Source: CALANV01 sp036381615 (lineage in GTDB: Bacteria > Pseudomonadota > Alphaproteobacteria > CACIAM-22H2). Taken from it: a stretch of DNA of 64,000 nt. The first letter of the stretch is position 1; each line of letters starts with the position of its first letter. The notes below the pieces were generated by a model. That model saw only the letters and a list, made by a program, of their open reading frames with translations. It was not told the origin of the DNA and did not search any database. Shown one piece after another: positions 43,924-52,288 of this stretch. The stretch is taken from the NCBI GenBank assembly GCA_036381615.1, contig DASVCL010000052.1, forward strand, positions 1-64,000, given 5' to 3'. The position numbers were made by a program, and so were the translations under genes.

Positions 43924-44514
43924 ATGGCAAGAATGAAGTTCCTCCTCGACGCGGAACGCTGCATCGAGTGCAACGCCTGCGTCACCGCCTGCAAGAACGA
44001 GCACGACGTGCCGTGGGGCATCAACCGGCGCCGGGTCGTCACGCTCAATGACGGCAAGCCGGGCGAGCGCTCCATCTCCATGGCCTGCATGCACTGCACG
44101 GATGCGCCGTGCATGGCCGTCTGCCCGGTCGACTGTTTCTACAAGACCGCCGACGGCATCGTCCTTCACTCCAAGGACCTGTGCATCGGCTGCGGCTACT
44201 GCTTCTACGCGTGCCCGTTCGGCGCGCCGCAGTATCCGCAGGCCGGCAACTTCGGTTCCCGCGGCAAGATGGACAAGTGCACCTTCTGCGCCGGCGGGCC
44301 GGAGCAGGACAACTCCGAGGCCGAGTTCAGGAAATACGGCCGCAACCGTATCGCCGAAGGCAAGCTGCCGCTTTGCGCCGAGATGTGCTCGACCAAGGCG
44401 CTGCTCGCCGGCGACGGGGACGTCATCGCGGGTATCTACCGCGACCGCGTCGTCAACCGCGGTTACGGCTCCGGCGCTTGGGGGTGGGCGACGGCATATC
44501 CAAGCGGAACCTAA
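43924..44514 (+). CDS. Formate dehydrogenase beta subunit (4x[4Fe-4S])
   Basis: 196 aa. Four cysteine groups: CIECNACVTACKNE, CMHCTDAPCMAVCPVD, CIGCGYCFYACPFG and CTFC...CAEMC, enough for four clusters in the usual FdhB/HybA arrangement. No signal peptide, so it is exported by association with the Tat-bearing alpha subunit. It passes electrons from alpha to the cytochrome b gamma subunit. Eighteen bases downstream of alpha. Confidence 0.95.
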   Translation: MARMKFLLDAERCIECNACVTACKNEHDVPWGINRRRVVTLNDGKPGERSISMACMHCTDAPCMAVCPVDCFYKTADGIVLHSKDLCIGCGYCFYACPFGAPQYPQAGNFGSRGKMDKCTFCAGGPEQDNSEAEFRKYGRNRIAEGKLPLCAEMCSTKALLAGDGDVIAGIYRDRVVNRGYGSGAWGWATAYPSGT

Positions 44515-44534
44515 GGCAGGTCCGGGCGACGACC

Positions 44535-44565
44535 GGGCGGCGGATCGGTTCATGATCCGCCGCCC
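44535..44565 (+). repeat. Strong hairpin between fdh beta and the small membrane protein
   Basis: Perfect 12-bp arms GGGCGGCGGATC / GATCCGCCGCCC with a 7-base loop, and outer arms GGCAGG (44515-44520) and CCTGCC (44574-44579) that could extend it. No T tract. It sits directly after the beta stop, in mid-operon, where it may stabilise the alpha-beta message or lower expression of the gamma part. Confidence 0.6.
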
Positions 44566-44642
44566 CAAGACTCCCTGCCGAGCGATCGGATGACACGGTC
44601 ACGGATCCGGGCGGGGCAGGAGGCAATTCAGGAGGGCTTGGC

Positions 44643-44861
44643 ATGAGAGTCGTAGGCTGGGTCGTGTTCGCGGCACTGTTGGTCATCGCGATCATGAGCA
44701 GCATTCCCGATCAAGGTCTTCGCGAAGGGCATCAGGGCAGCTATCTCGGCCGCAACATCGCAGATTCGGGCGTCGGCAAGGATCACGCGCAGGATCTGAA
44801 CCAACGCGCACGTCGCGTCGCTACGGGCGCAAATACTCAAGCGGGAGACGCAGGATCATGA
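44643..44861 (+). CDS. Small single-helix membrane protein in the fdh operon
   Basis: 72 aa. MRVVGWVVFAALLVIAIMSS is one membrane helix; the remainder is polar, ending in GANTQAGDAGS. AGGAGG lies a few bases upstream of the ATG, so it is expressed. Its stop overlaps the gamma-subunit start (ATGA). It could be a small subunit that helps assemble or dock the cytochrome b; no family name is known to me. Confidence 0.78.
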   Translation: MRVVGWVVFAALLVIAIMSSIPDQGLREGHQGSYLGRNIADSGVGKDHAQDLNQRARRVATGANTQAGDAGS

Positions 44862-45895
44862 ATGTCGGAATTGCGCTTCGCACGTTGGCTTGTCGCGCGA
44901 CACGCGCAGTCGGCGCGTTCGCATTCCTTGCCGCCGCGGCTCTGACCGCCGTGCCGGCGGTCGCCCAGACCACCGGGGCGCCCGCGCCGCAGGGGTACAA
45001 CGCGACGGAACGCCCGACGGCCGGGCTTACCAACGCCAATGACGCGGCACTGATCCGCGAATTGAAGGGCTTTGTATCGATCCCCGACGGCAAAGCGGCG
45101 ACGCTGGTTCAACCGCAGGGCCGCGAGTGGCGTGAGACCGTGAAGGGTCCCATCCGCATCTGGGGCTCATGGCTCATCTTGGGGATGCTGGCCGCACTGA
45201 TCCTGTTCTACCTGTTGCGCGGAACGATCCGGATCGACCACGGCCGGTCAGGAAACACCGTCGTCCGCTTCGGGGTCGCCGAACGGTTCACGCATTGGCT
45301 GACGGCCAGCTCGTTCGTGGTGCTGGCGCTGACCGGCCTCAACGTCACGTATGGGCGGTACGTCCTGTTGCCGATCCTCGGGCCGGAAACGTTCTCGGCC
45401 GTGTCGATCGCATTCAAGTATGCTCACAACTTCGTCGCCTTCGCCTTCATGATCGGCCTGGTCCTGACGTTCGTCATATGGGTCCGGCACAATATCCCGG
45501 ATCGATACGACCTGCAGTGGCTGGCGCAGGGCGGCGGCATGTTCTCGAAGGGCGTGCATCCGCCCGCACGGAAGTTCAATGCCGGTCAGAAGCTGGTTTT
45601 CTGGTCCGTCATAATCGGCGGCACGGTGATCAGCATCTCGGGGATTTACCTGCTGTTCCCGTTCGCGTTCGGCGACATTCACACGCAGCAATCGGCCCAG
45701 GTAACGCACGCGATCGTGTCGCTGATCCTGATCGCGGTGATCATCGCCCATATCTATATCGGCACGCTCGGTATGGAGGGCGCGTGGGATGCGATGAGCA
45801 CCGGCCGCGTCGACGAGAACTGGGCCCGCGAACACCACAGCGTGTGGTACGCGGAACTGAAGGGACAGCCGGCACGGCAGTACGGGCACGACTGA
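44858..45895 (+). CDS. Formate dehydrogenase gamma subunit (cytochrome b556)
   Basis: 345 aa. N-terminal signal-like segment (to about 37) and a periplasmic part, then membrane helices near 98-118, 142-160, 183-205, 245-268 and 288-307 with heme-ligand His residues (ERFTHW, YAHNF, VTHAIV, AHIYIG). The C-terminal motif EHHSVWYAE is typical. It anchors the enzyme and reduces quinone. Last gene of the operon, followed by a strong terminator. Confidence 0.93.
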   Translation: MNVGIALRTLACRATRAVGAFAFLAAAALTAVPAVAQTTGAPAPQGYNATERPTAGLTNANDAALIRELKGFVSIPDGKAATLVQPQGREWRETVKGPIRIWGSWLILGMLAALILFYLLRGTIRIDHGRSGNTVVRFGVAERFTHWLTASSFVVLALTGLNVTYGRYVLLPILGPETFSAVSIAFKYAHNFVAFAFMIGLVLTFVIWVRHNIPDRYDLQWLAQGGGMFSKGVHPPARKFNAGQKLVFWSVIIGGTVISISGIYLLFPFAFGDIHTQQSAQVTHAIVSLILIAVIIAHIYIGTLGMEGAWDAMSTGRVDENWAREHHSVWYAELKGQPARQYGHD

Positions 45896-45908
45896 TCCAC
45901 GAAACTGT

Positions 45909-45944
45909 GGCCCGGGCCCCGAAGGCCCGGGCCATTTTCTTTTT
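45909..45944 (+). terminator. Rho-independent terminator of the fdh operon
   Basis: GGCCCGGGCC - CCGAA - GGCCCGGGCC forms a perfect 10-bp GC stem immediately followed by ATTTTCTTTTT, 14 bp after the gamma-subunit stop. Confidence 0.92.
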
Positions 45945-45979
45945 GTGTCCGGTGATCACGACCCGTTAAACCCGTCGAT

Positions 45980-46957
45980 ATGGCCAACCGTCGAGCCAGC
46001 ACGGCATTGCAGACGGTGTTTGCGCTGTTCCTGTCGCTGGGGGCGGCAGAGCCGGCGCACGCTGCCTTCGTCGGCCACGGCGGGATCGTGAACGGCGTGG
46101 CCGTATCGCCCGACGGGCGGCGGGTCCTGTCGGCCAGCTGGGACTACTCCGTCCGACTCTGGGACTTCGCATCCCAGAAAGAGCTGCGGGTCCTTGAAGG
46201 ACATGACGCGAACGTCAACGCCGTCCGGTTCCTGCCGGATGGGCACACGGGCATTTCGGCGAGCTGGGATGCGACGATCAAGCTGTGGAATCTCGACACG
46301 GGAGACGTGATCCGCACGTTGACCGGCCATGCCGAGAACGTCAGCTCGGTCGCGGTCAGTCCGGATGGCCGGCTGGCCGTGTCGGGGGGCTGGGACCGTA
46401 CCGTGCGCGTTTGGGATCTCGCCTCGGGACAGGCGCTCATGACGCTCGAGGGGCATCAGGCGAACGTCATGTCCGTCGCGTTCCTGCCGGATGGCCGTCA
46501 CGTAATTTCAGGTGGTTATGACGCCGTCTTGAAGCTCTGGTCGCTGGACGGAAGAAGGAATGTCGCGACGCTGAGCGGGCACACGAACAGCGTCAACGGC
46601 GTTGCGGTGTCGCCCGATGGGCGGTTTGCGCTGTCGGCCAGCACCGACCGGACGGTCCGTCTCTGGGACCTCGAAAGCCGGCGGGAAATAAGAGTTCTCA
46701 ACGGCCATTCGAGCTTCGTGACCTCGGTCGCCTTTTCTCCCGACGGGCGCCAGGCATTGTCGGGCGGCGGCGATGGCACGGTGAGGCTTTGGAATCTCTC
46801 CGACGGCGCCCTGATTCACGTCATGCGCGGCCACAATCGACCCGTGTGGTCGGTAACGTTCACGCCCGATGGCCGCCAGGCGTTGTCAGGTGGCTATGAC
46901 GAAGTCATCCGTGTCTGGGATCTTCAGACCGGTACCGAAATCACCCCGAAAAAATGA
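45980..46957 (+). CDS. Exported WD40-repeat protein
   Basis: 325 aa. Signal peptide of about 28 residues (MANRRASTALQTVFALFLSLG, cleavage near PAHA) then seven WD40 repeats, each beginning GHxxxV (GHGGIV, GHDANV, GHAENV, GHQANV, GHTNSV, GHSSFV, GHNRPV) with terminal WD/WN, so a single seven-blade beta-propeller in the periplasm. No enzymatic motif; a scaffold role is likely. It faces the cytochrome c gene on the opposite strand. Start ATG 45980. Confidence 0.9.
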   Translation: MANRRASTALQTVFALFLSLGAAEPAHAAFVGHGGIVNGVAVSPDGRRVLSASWDYSVRLWDFASQKELRVLEGHDANVNAVRFLPDGHTGISASWDATIKLWNLDTGDVIRTLTGHAENVSSVAVSPDGRLAVSGGWDRTVRVWDLASGQALMTLEGHQANVMSVAFLPDGRHVISGGYDAVLKLWSLDGRRNVATLSGHTNSVNGVAVSPDGRFALSASTDRTVRLWDLESRREIRVLNGHSSFVTSVAFSPDGRQALSGGGDGTVRLWNLSDGALIHVMRGHNRPVWSVTFTPDGRQALSGGYDEVIRVWDLQTGTEITPKK

Positions 46958-46978
46958 ACGCCCCGCCGCAGGCGGGGC
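46951..46978 (-). terminator. Rho-independent terminator for the leftward 40-aa gene
   Basis: GCCCCGCC - GCA - GGCGGGGC stem (46960-46978); read on the minus strand it is followed by GTTCA and then a run of T residues (46950-46955). It therefore ends leftward transcription from 47127, and overlaps the 3' end of the WD40 gene. Confidence 0.75.
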
Positions 46979-47004
46979 ATTCAGCGCGACGTGCCTCTTT
47001 GGAC

Positions 47005-47127
47005 TTAGAGGCGAACGCTGGACGCCGTGTAAGCTTCCGCCGTCGACTGCTGCGCCGTACCGAGCCAGATTCCGGCACCGATCGCGACGATGATGGCGGC
47101 AACGATGCCGAGGATGATCTCACGCAT
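47005..47127 (-). CDS. 40-aa single-helix membrane protein
   Basis: A gene too short for ordinary prediction: 40 codons then TAA. The protein begins MREIILGIVAAIIVAIGAGI, a single membrane helix, and ends with a polar tail TAQQSTAEAYTASSVRL. GGGAGGAAGG is 5-10 bases upstream of the ATG, and a leftward terminator follows the stop by about 30 bp, so it looks like a complete transcription unit. I recall similar short proteins in other alphaproteobacteria; no function is known. Confidence 0.82.
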   Translation of the reverse strand: MREIILGIVAAIIVAIGAGIWLGTAQQSTAEAYTASSVRL

Positions 47128-47333
47128 GTCCTTCCTCCCGCCGTATGCGCCGGGCAAGTCCCAGCCTGCCTTGGCAGATAAGCCCGCCTGCTGAATCTAC
47201 CTGAAATAGAGGCCGGTTCAAGCGTTTGTCTGGCGCGGCTCGACAGCGGTCCGGTGTTGCCGCACAGGGGGCCGGAGCCGCCGTCGCAAGCCTGTGGTCG
47301 GCCGAGGCCGGCACGGCGGCATCCGGCTCCTGC

Positions 47334-47765
47334 CTATTTCGGGCTCGTGGCCACGCGAAGAAAGGCGAGCAGGTCCGCCCGATCCTGATCCTGCGTCAGG
47401 CCGCCGTACATCTTGGTTCCCGGCAGGTACGATTGAGTGTCCTTCAGGTAGGCGTCGAGCGTTTGCTCGTTCCAGATGACGCCGGACGACTTCAGCGCTT
47501 CCGAATAGCGATAGTTCGGAACCGACCCGGCGACACGCCCGAACACGCCGTAGAGGCTGGGGCCGGCCTTGTTACGGCGATCGGCGTCAAGGGTGTGACA
47601 GCTCGCGCATTTGCGCCATAGCGTCTGGCCGCGGGCCGGGTCGCCGGCATCCGCCGCGAGCGAAGGCGCAGCGACGCCGATCAGCGATACCGCCAGAAGA
47701 GCCGACAGTCGCAAAAAGGTCCCGCCCGCCGACTCCCGGTCGAATTCGCTCCGCACGCTGCGCAT
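47334..47765 (-). CDS. Class I cytochrome c
   Basis: 143 aa. Long basic N-terminus then a hydrophobic signal (RLSALLAVSLIGVAAPSLA), heme attachment CASCH, and methionine ligand in LPGTKMYGGL, as in cytochrome c2/CycM-type electron carriers. It should be periplasmic. Start uncertain between 47765 and upstream codons (frame open to 47819); the first Met gives an unusually long n-region. Downstream of DUF3553 with no overlap when the shorter start is used. Confidence 0.88.
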   Translation of the reverse strand: MRSVRSEFDRESAGGTFLRLSALLAVSLIGVAAPSLAADAGDPARGQTLWRKCASCHTLDADRRNKAGPSLYGVFGRVAGSVPNYRYSEALKSSGVIWNEQTLDAYLKDTQSYLPGTKMYGGLTQDQDRADLLAFLRVATSPK

Positions 47766-47793
47766 TGTCGCCAACTGTAGGAATTCCCGTCGT

Positions 47794-47985
47794 TTACGAC
47801 GGCTCGTCCGGGTCCTCAAGATCCTCGACTACCTCCAGCGTCACGACGTCATCATTGATGAGCCGTTTGCCTGCGTGCTCGAAATTGACGGTGACACGGT
47901 TGCCGATGACCGACTGAACCTGTCCCAGACCCCAGTCGGGACGGTTCGGATGACGGACGTAAGTACCCGGCACGAGGCGGCTCAT
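47794..47985 (-). CDS. DUF3553 domain protein
   Basis: 63 aa: SRLVPGTYVRHPNRPDWGLGQVQSV followed by a small beta barrel (VTVNFEHAGKRLI) and acidic tail. DUF3553 is an SH3-like fold resembling the UvrD/CarD interaction module, so nucleic-acid or polymerase association is possible. Divergent from chpT. Confidence 0.85.
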   Translation of the reverse strand: MSRLVPGTYVRHPNRPDWGLGQVQSVIGNRVTVNFEHAGKRLINDDVVTLEVVEDLEDPDEPS

Positions 47986-48066
47986 CTCGCATTCCCCGAT
48001 CGGCTATACTAGGCTAAACATGCGTGCCGTGAAACCCGGCATCCGGCCGGGTGCAGCTGCGACAAC

Positions 48067-48735
48067 GTGAATCGACGGGTCCCAGACGTGCCAGACTTGC
48101 GCCTTTGCGAACTGCTCGCAGCCCGGATCTGCCACGACCTCGTCGGCCCGATCGGGGCGATTTCGAACGGCATCGAACTGCTCGACCAGGATGGGGGCAC
48201 TGCCGATGCCGAGGTCGTGAAGCTCATCGGCAGCTCGGCGCGGGCCGCCAGTCGCCGGCTCCAGGCCTATCGCGTCGCCTTCGGCTCGGCCAACACGCTG
48301 CCGGGCGCAGGCTGCATCGGTGCCGTGCGGGAGCTGGCTTTGGCCCTTGCCGGGGACGGGAAGGTGACGATCGACTGGCCTGCGCCAGCGCCGGAGATCG
48401 ACGCCCAGACCGACAAGCGGGTCGCGAAACTCATCCTCAACCTTGTCATTATCGCGCTCGACTGCATGCCGCGCGGCGGCGTCGTGCGCGTGGAGTTTGT
48501 CCCTGTCGCCAAGGGCATGACGGCTGCCGTGCATTGCATCGGCGGGCCGCCGCGCCTGACAGATGAGGTTCGTGCGGGGCTCGAGGGGGTGTTCGATCTC
48601 GATGTCTCGACGCCCAAGGCGGCGCCTGCCTATGTCGCCGCATGTCTTGCCCGAGAGGTGGGCGCCGTGCTCACCATTACGGGCGATCCCGCGAACGAAT
48701 TCGGGATTCGTGTAAGTATCTCCGGGCGTTCCTGA
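48067..48735 (+). CDS. chpT: Histidine phosphotransferase ChpT
   Basis: 222 aa. The phospho-His motif ARICHDLVGPIGAI near residue 22 starts a helical dimerisation region, followed by a degenerate ATPase-like domain without the N and G boxes; this is ChpT. In Caulobacter ChpT passes phosphate from CckA to CtrA and CpdR; ctrA itself is 6 kb downstream in this cluster. Start is a GTG at 48067; a GTG at 48088 is possible. Confidence 0.88.
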   Translation: MNRRVPDVPDLRLCELLAARICHDLVGPIGAISNGIELLDQDGGTADAEVVKLIGSSARAASRRLQAYRVAFGSANTLPGAGCIGAVRELALALAGDGKVTIDWPAPAPEIDAQTDKRVAKLILNLVIIALDCMPRGGVVRVEFVPVAKGMTAAVHCIGGPPRLTDEVRAGLEGVFDLDVSTPKAAPAYVAACLAREVGAVLTITGDPANEFGIRVSISGRS

Positions 48736-48845
48736 GCTGTCCTTTACAGCTCCTTAATCTATTTCTGCAACCGTGGATCGTCGGAAGCGGTACGTGCGCG
48801 AAGTCATTCTTGGTTCGGCACGGAAGCGCACGAAGGACGGTGTCC

Positions 48846-51416
48846 ATGGACGATCTACTCCGCGAATTTTTGACCGAGTCCGCCGAAAGTCTGGCAATGC
48901 TCGACGTCGAGCTCGTCAAGCTCGAGCAGAATCCGAACGATCCGGACCTTCTCGGCAACATCTTCCGGCTGGTTCACACGATCAAGGGAACGTGCGGATT
49001 TCTGGGACTGCCGCGACTGGAATCGGTTGCCCATGCGGCGGAGAACGTCCTCGGCAAGCTGCGCGACGGCGAGCTCGAGGTGACCGCGGACATCGTCAGC
49101 GTCATCCTTGCGTCGCTCGACCGCATCAAGTCGCTTCTGAATTCTCTCGAGCAGAGCGAGGCGGAACCTCCCGGCGACGACAAGGATCTGATCGCGCATC
49201 TCGATGCGATCGCGGAGGGACGTGCAGCCCCCACGAAGCCGGCAGCGGCGCCTGCCGCGGAGTCGCCGGCCGTTCACGCCGACACGTCGGAGCATGCGCC
49301 CGAGCATCACGCCGCTGCCAGCGAACACGCGCCCGCCCGGGCGTCGGACGGCGCCGTTGCGCACGAGTCCGCGGTCGCGGCGCAGACGATCCGCGTCAAC
49401 GTCGACCTGCTCGAGAATCTGATGACGATGGTCAGCGAGCTCGTGCTGACCCGCAATCAGCTCCTGCAGATCCTCCGTAGTCAGAAGGACAGCGAATTTT
49501 CCGCCCCGCTGCAGCGCCTAAACCTGGTCACGTCCGAGCTTCAGGAAGGCGTGATGAAGACGCGCATGCAGCCGATCGGCAATGCATGGGCGAAACTGCC
49601 GCGCATGGTGCGGGATCTCGCGCACGAGCTGGGCAAGAAGATCGACCTGCGCATGCAGGGCGCGGAGACCGAGCTCGATCGCCAGGTGCTCGAGCTCATC
49701 AAGGATCCGCTGACGCATCTGGTCCGCAACTGCGCCGATCACGGCCTCGAGAGTCCGGAGGAGCGTCGCCGCATCGGGAAGAGCGAGACCGGCCGGATAA
49801 CGCTCGACGCCTTCCATGAGGGCGGCCAGATCGTCATCGAGATCTCGGATGACGGCCGCGGTCTCCAGATCGACAAGATCAAGGCCAAGGCGATCGCCAA
49901 CGGTCTCGCGACCGAGGCCGAGATCGCCGGCATGACCGATCAGCAGATCGCGCAGTTCATCTTCAAGCCCGGATTCTCCACCGCCGCTCAGATTACCAAC
50001 GTATCCGGGCGCGGCGTCGGGATGGACGTCGTCCGCACCAACATCGAGAAGATCGGCGGTACGATCGAGCTGCGGACGAAGGCGGGGCGGGGAACGTCCT
50101 TCTTCATCAAGATCCCGCTGACCCTCGCGATCGTATCGGCGTTGATCGTCGAGGCGGGGGGCGAACGCTTTGCCATCCCGCAGATCAGCGTCGTCGAACT
50201 CGTGCGGGCGACCGCGAACTCCGACCACCAGATCGAGCATATCAATGGCGCGCCGTTCCTGCGCCTGCGGAACCGGCTTCTGCCGCTGGTGAATCTGCGC
50301 GACCTTCTGCGCATCGGTGCGGCCGACGCGAAGAAGGGAGAGGAAGCGTTCATCGTCGTCACGCAGGTCGGCAAGCACACCTTCGGCATCGTCGTCGATC
50401 GCGTATTCGACACCGAGGAAATCGTGGTCAAACCCGTCGCGCCGATCCTGCGCGACATCTCGATGTTCGCCGGCAACACGATCCTGGGCGACGGCAGCGT
50501 CATCATGATCCTGGATCCCAACGGCATCGCCGCCGCGATCGGCGACGTCACCATGGCGCAGGATCACGCGACCGAGACCGAAAAGGCCCAGGCGAGTGCC
50601 GGTGACGATCGGGTTGCGCTGCTTCTGTTCCGCGCCGGGGATGCGACGCCGAAGGCCGTGCCGCTGGCGCTCGTCGCACGGCTCGAGGAGGTCGACGCGG
50701 CGACGATCGAGACGTCGAACGGCAGGCCGGTCATTCAGTACCGGGGCAAGCTCATGCCGCTGGTCACGATCGACGCGTCCTACGACAGGAAATCGTCCGG
50801 ACGCCAGCCGATTCTCGTATTCGCCGACGGCCCCCGTTCGATGGGCCTGCTGGTCGACGAGATCGTCGACATCGTCGAGGATCGGATGGACGTCCAGCTC
50901 GGAACCGAACGTCCCGGACTCCTGGGCAGCGCGATCATTGCGGGCAAGGCGACCGAGATCATCGACGCCGGCCATTACCTTACGCTGGCCTTCGACGACT
51001 GGTTCTCGGCGACCCGGAAGGAGAGCGCGGAGCCGGCCAGCAAGCGTGTCCTTCTGGTCGACGATTCGCCATTCTTCCGCAACCTGCTGACGCCGCTGCT
51101 ATCGGTTGCGGGTTATGACGTCACCAGCGTCGAGAGCGCCGACAAGGCGTTGGCCCTGTGCGAGGCGGGCGAGGATTTCGATGTCATCGTCAGCGATATC
51201 GAGATGCCGGGCATGAGCGGCTTCGAATTCGCCGAGACCGTCCGCAAGGGCGGACGCTGGCAGGATACACCGATCGTTGCGCTGTCGTCGCATACGTCGC
51301 CGAAGGATCTTGATCGCGGCCGTCGCGCCGGGTTCATCGACTACATCGCGAAACTCGATCGCGATGCGCTGCTCAACACGCTTTCGCAGACGGTCCAGGC
51401 CCGAGGTGCGGCATGA
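48846..51416 (+). CDS. cheA: Hybrid chemotaxis kinase CheA with two CheW-like domains and a receiver
   Basis: 856 aa. Hpt with His44 (RLVHTIKGTCGFLG), Ala/Pro/His-rich linker (about 120-180), dimerisation (QTIRVNVDLLENLM), HATPase (LVRNCADHGLESPEER, DDGRGLQ, GRGVGMDVV), CheW domain 1 (about 420-560), a second CheW-like domain (about 575-710: MPLVTIDAS, GLLVDEIVDIV), then a receiver with Asp in VIVSDIEMPGM (about 730-850). The P2 CheY-binding domain is replaced by a low-complexity linker. ATG 48846. Stop overlaps cheW (ATGA). Confidence 0.92.
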   Translation: MDDLLREFLTESAESLAMLDVELVKLEQNPNDPDLLGNIFRLVHTIKGTCGFLGLPRLESVAHAAENVLGKLRDGELEVTADIVSVILASLDRIKSLLNSLEQSEAEPPGDDKDLIAHLDAIAEGRAAPTKPAAAPAAESPAVHADTSEHAPEHHAAASEHAPARASDGAVAHESAVAAQTIRVNVDLLENLMTMVSELVLTRNQLLQILRSQKDSEFSAPLQRLNLVTSELQEGVMKTRMQPIGNAWAKLPRMVRDLAHELGKKIDLRMQGAETELDRQVLELIKDPLTHLVRNCADHGLESPEERRRIGKSETGRITLDAFHEGGQIVIEISDDGRGLQIDKIKAKAIANGLATEAEIAGMTDQQIAQFIFKPGFSTAAQITNVSGRGVGMDVVRTNIEKIGGTIELRTKAGRGTSFFIKIPLTLAIVSALIVEAGGERFAIPQISVVELVRATANSDHQIEHINGAPFLRLRNRLLPLVNLRDLLRIGAADAKKGEEAFIVVTQVGKHTFGIVVDRVFDTEEIVVKPVAPILRDISMFAGNTILGDGSVIMILDPNGIAAAIGDVTMAQDHATETEKAQASAGDDRVALLLFRAGDATPKAVPLALVARLEEVDAATIETSNGRPVIQYRGKLMPLVTIDASYDRKSSGRQPILVFADGPRSMGLLVDEIVDIVEDRMDVQLGTERPGLLGSAIIAGKATEIIDAGHYLTLAFDDWFSATRKESAEPASKRVLLVDDSPFFRNLLTPLLSVAGYDVTSVESADKALALCEAGEDFDVIVSDIEMPGMSGFEFAETVRKGGRWQDTPIVALSSHTSPKDLDRGRRAGFIDYIAKLDRDALLNTLSQTVQARGAA

Positions 51417-51895
51417 ACACGGAGCGTGCGATGAACGGGATCGACAAAGACCTGCAGGGACCACGCGACTTCGTGTCGATGACGGTCGCGGATCAGCTTT
51501 TCGGCATTCCCGTCCTGACGGTTCAGGACGTGCTCGGTGAACAGCGGATCACGCGCGTGCCGCTGGCGCCTCCGGAAGTTGCCGGGACATTGAATCTGCG
51601 CGGGCGGATCGTCACGGCGATCGACATGCGGCGTCGTCTCGGGCTTCCGCCACGTGCTGCCGGCCACGCCGGCATGAACGTCGTCGTCGATCGCGGCGGC
51701 GAGCTGTACAGCCTGATCGTCGATTCGGTCGGCGAGGTCCTGAGCCTTGCGGCCGAACTGTTCGAGCGCAACCCGCCGACGCTCGACCCGAGTTGGCGGG
51801 AAGTTTCGACCGGCGTCTACCGCCTGCAACAGGAGTTGATGGTCGTGCTGGATGTCGAGCGGCTGCTCGACATCAAACGCGCCGAAGCCGCCTAG
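51413..51895 (+). CDS. cheW: Chemotaxis coupling protein CheW
   Basis: 160 aa; typical CheW: DFVSMTVADQLFGIPVLTVQDVL, PPEVAGTLNLRGRIVTAIDMRRRLG and VDSVGEVLSL. It links receptors to CheA. ATG overlaps the cheA stop. Confidence 0.95.
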   Translation: MNTERAMNGIDKDLQGPRDFVSMTVADQLFGIPVLTVQDVLGEQRITRVPLAPPEVAGTLNLRGRIVTAIDMRRRLGLPPRAAGHAGMNVVVDRGGELYSLIVDSVGEVLSLAAELFERNPPTLDPSWREVSTGVYRLQQELMVVLDVERLLDIKRAEAA

Positions 51896-51922
51896 CCGAC
51901 CCGGCGCTGGCGGGAGGTTGTC

Positions 51923-52288
51923 ATGAAGACCTGCCTGATCGTCGACGACTCGAAGGTCATTCGGATGGTCGCCCGGCGCATCCTCGAGGAGCTTGATTTC
52001 TCGATCATCGAGGCAGCCGACGGCGAAATGGCGATGAAGGCCTGTCGCACCCGGATGCCGGACGCGATCCTGCTCGACTGGAACATGCCTGTGATGAACG
52101 GGATCGACTTCCTGCGCGAGCTCCGCAAGATGAACGGCGGCAATCAACCCGTGGTGGTGTTCTGCACGACCGAGAACGATATTCAGCACATTCGGGAAGC
52201 CATCCAGGCAGGTGCCAACGAGTACATCATGAAGCCGTTCGACAGCGACATCATTCAGGCGAAATTCGCCCAAGTCGGACTTCTATGA
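51923..52288 (+). CDS. cheY: Chemotaxis response regulator CheY
   Basis: 121 aa single receiver: acid pocket LIVDDSK, phospho-Asp in ILLDWNMPVMNG, switch Thr in FCTTEND and Lys in MKPFD. It has GGGAGG before the ATG. It binds the flagellar switch when phosphorylated. Stop overlaps cheB (ATGA). Confidence 0.95.
   Translation: MKTCLIVDDSKVIRMVARRILEELDFSIIEAADGEMAMKACRTRMPDAILLDWNMPVMNGIDFLRELRKMNGGNQPVVVFCTTENDIQHIREAIQAGANEYIMKPFDSDIIQAKFAQVGLL

Noticed and set aside
41047..44568. 1173-codon frame antisense to the fdh genes
   Set aside because: It is a shadow of high-GC codon use in fdh alpha and beta; its product is rich in Arg, His and Ala with no domain, and the sense frame has clear FDH motifs.
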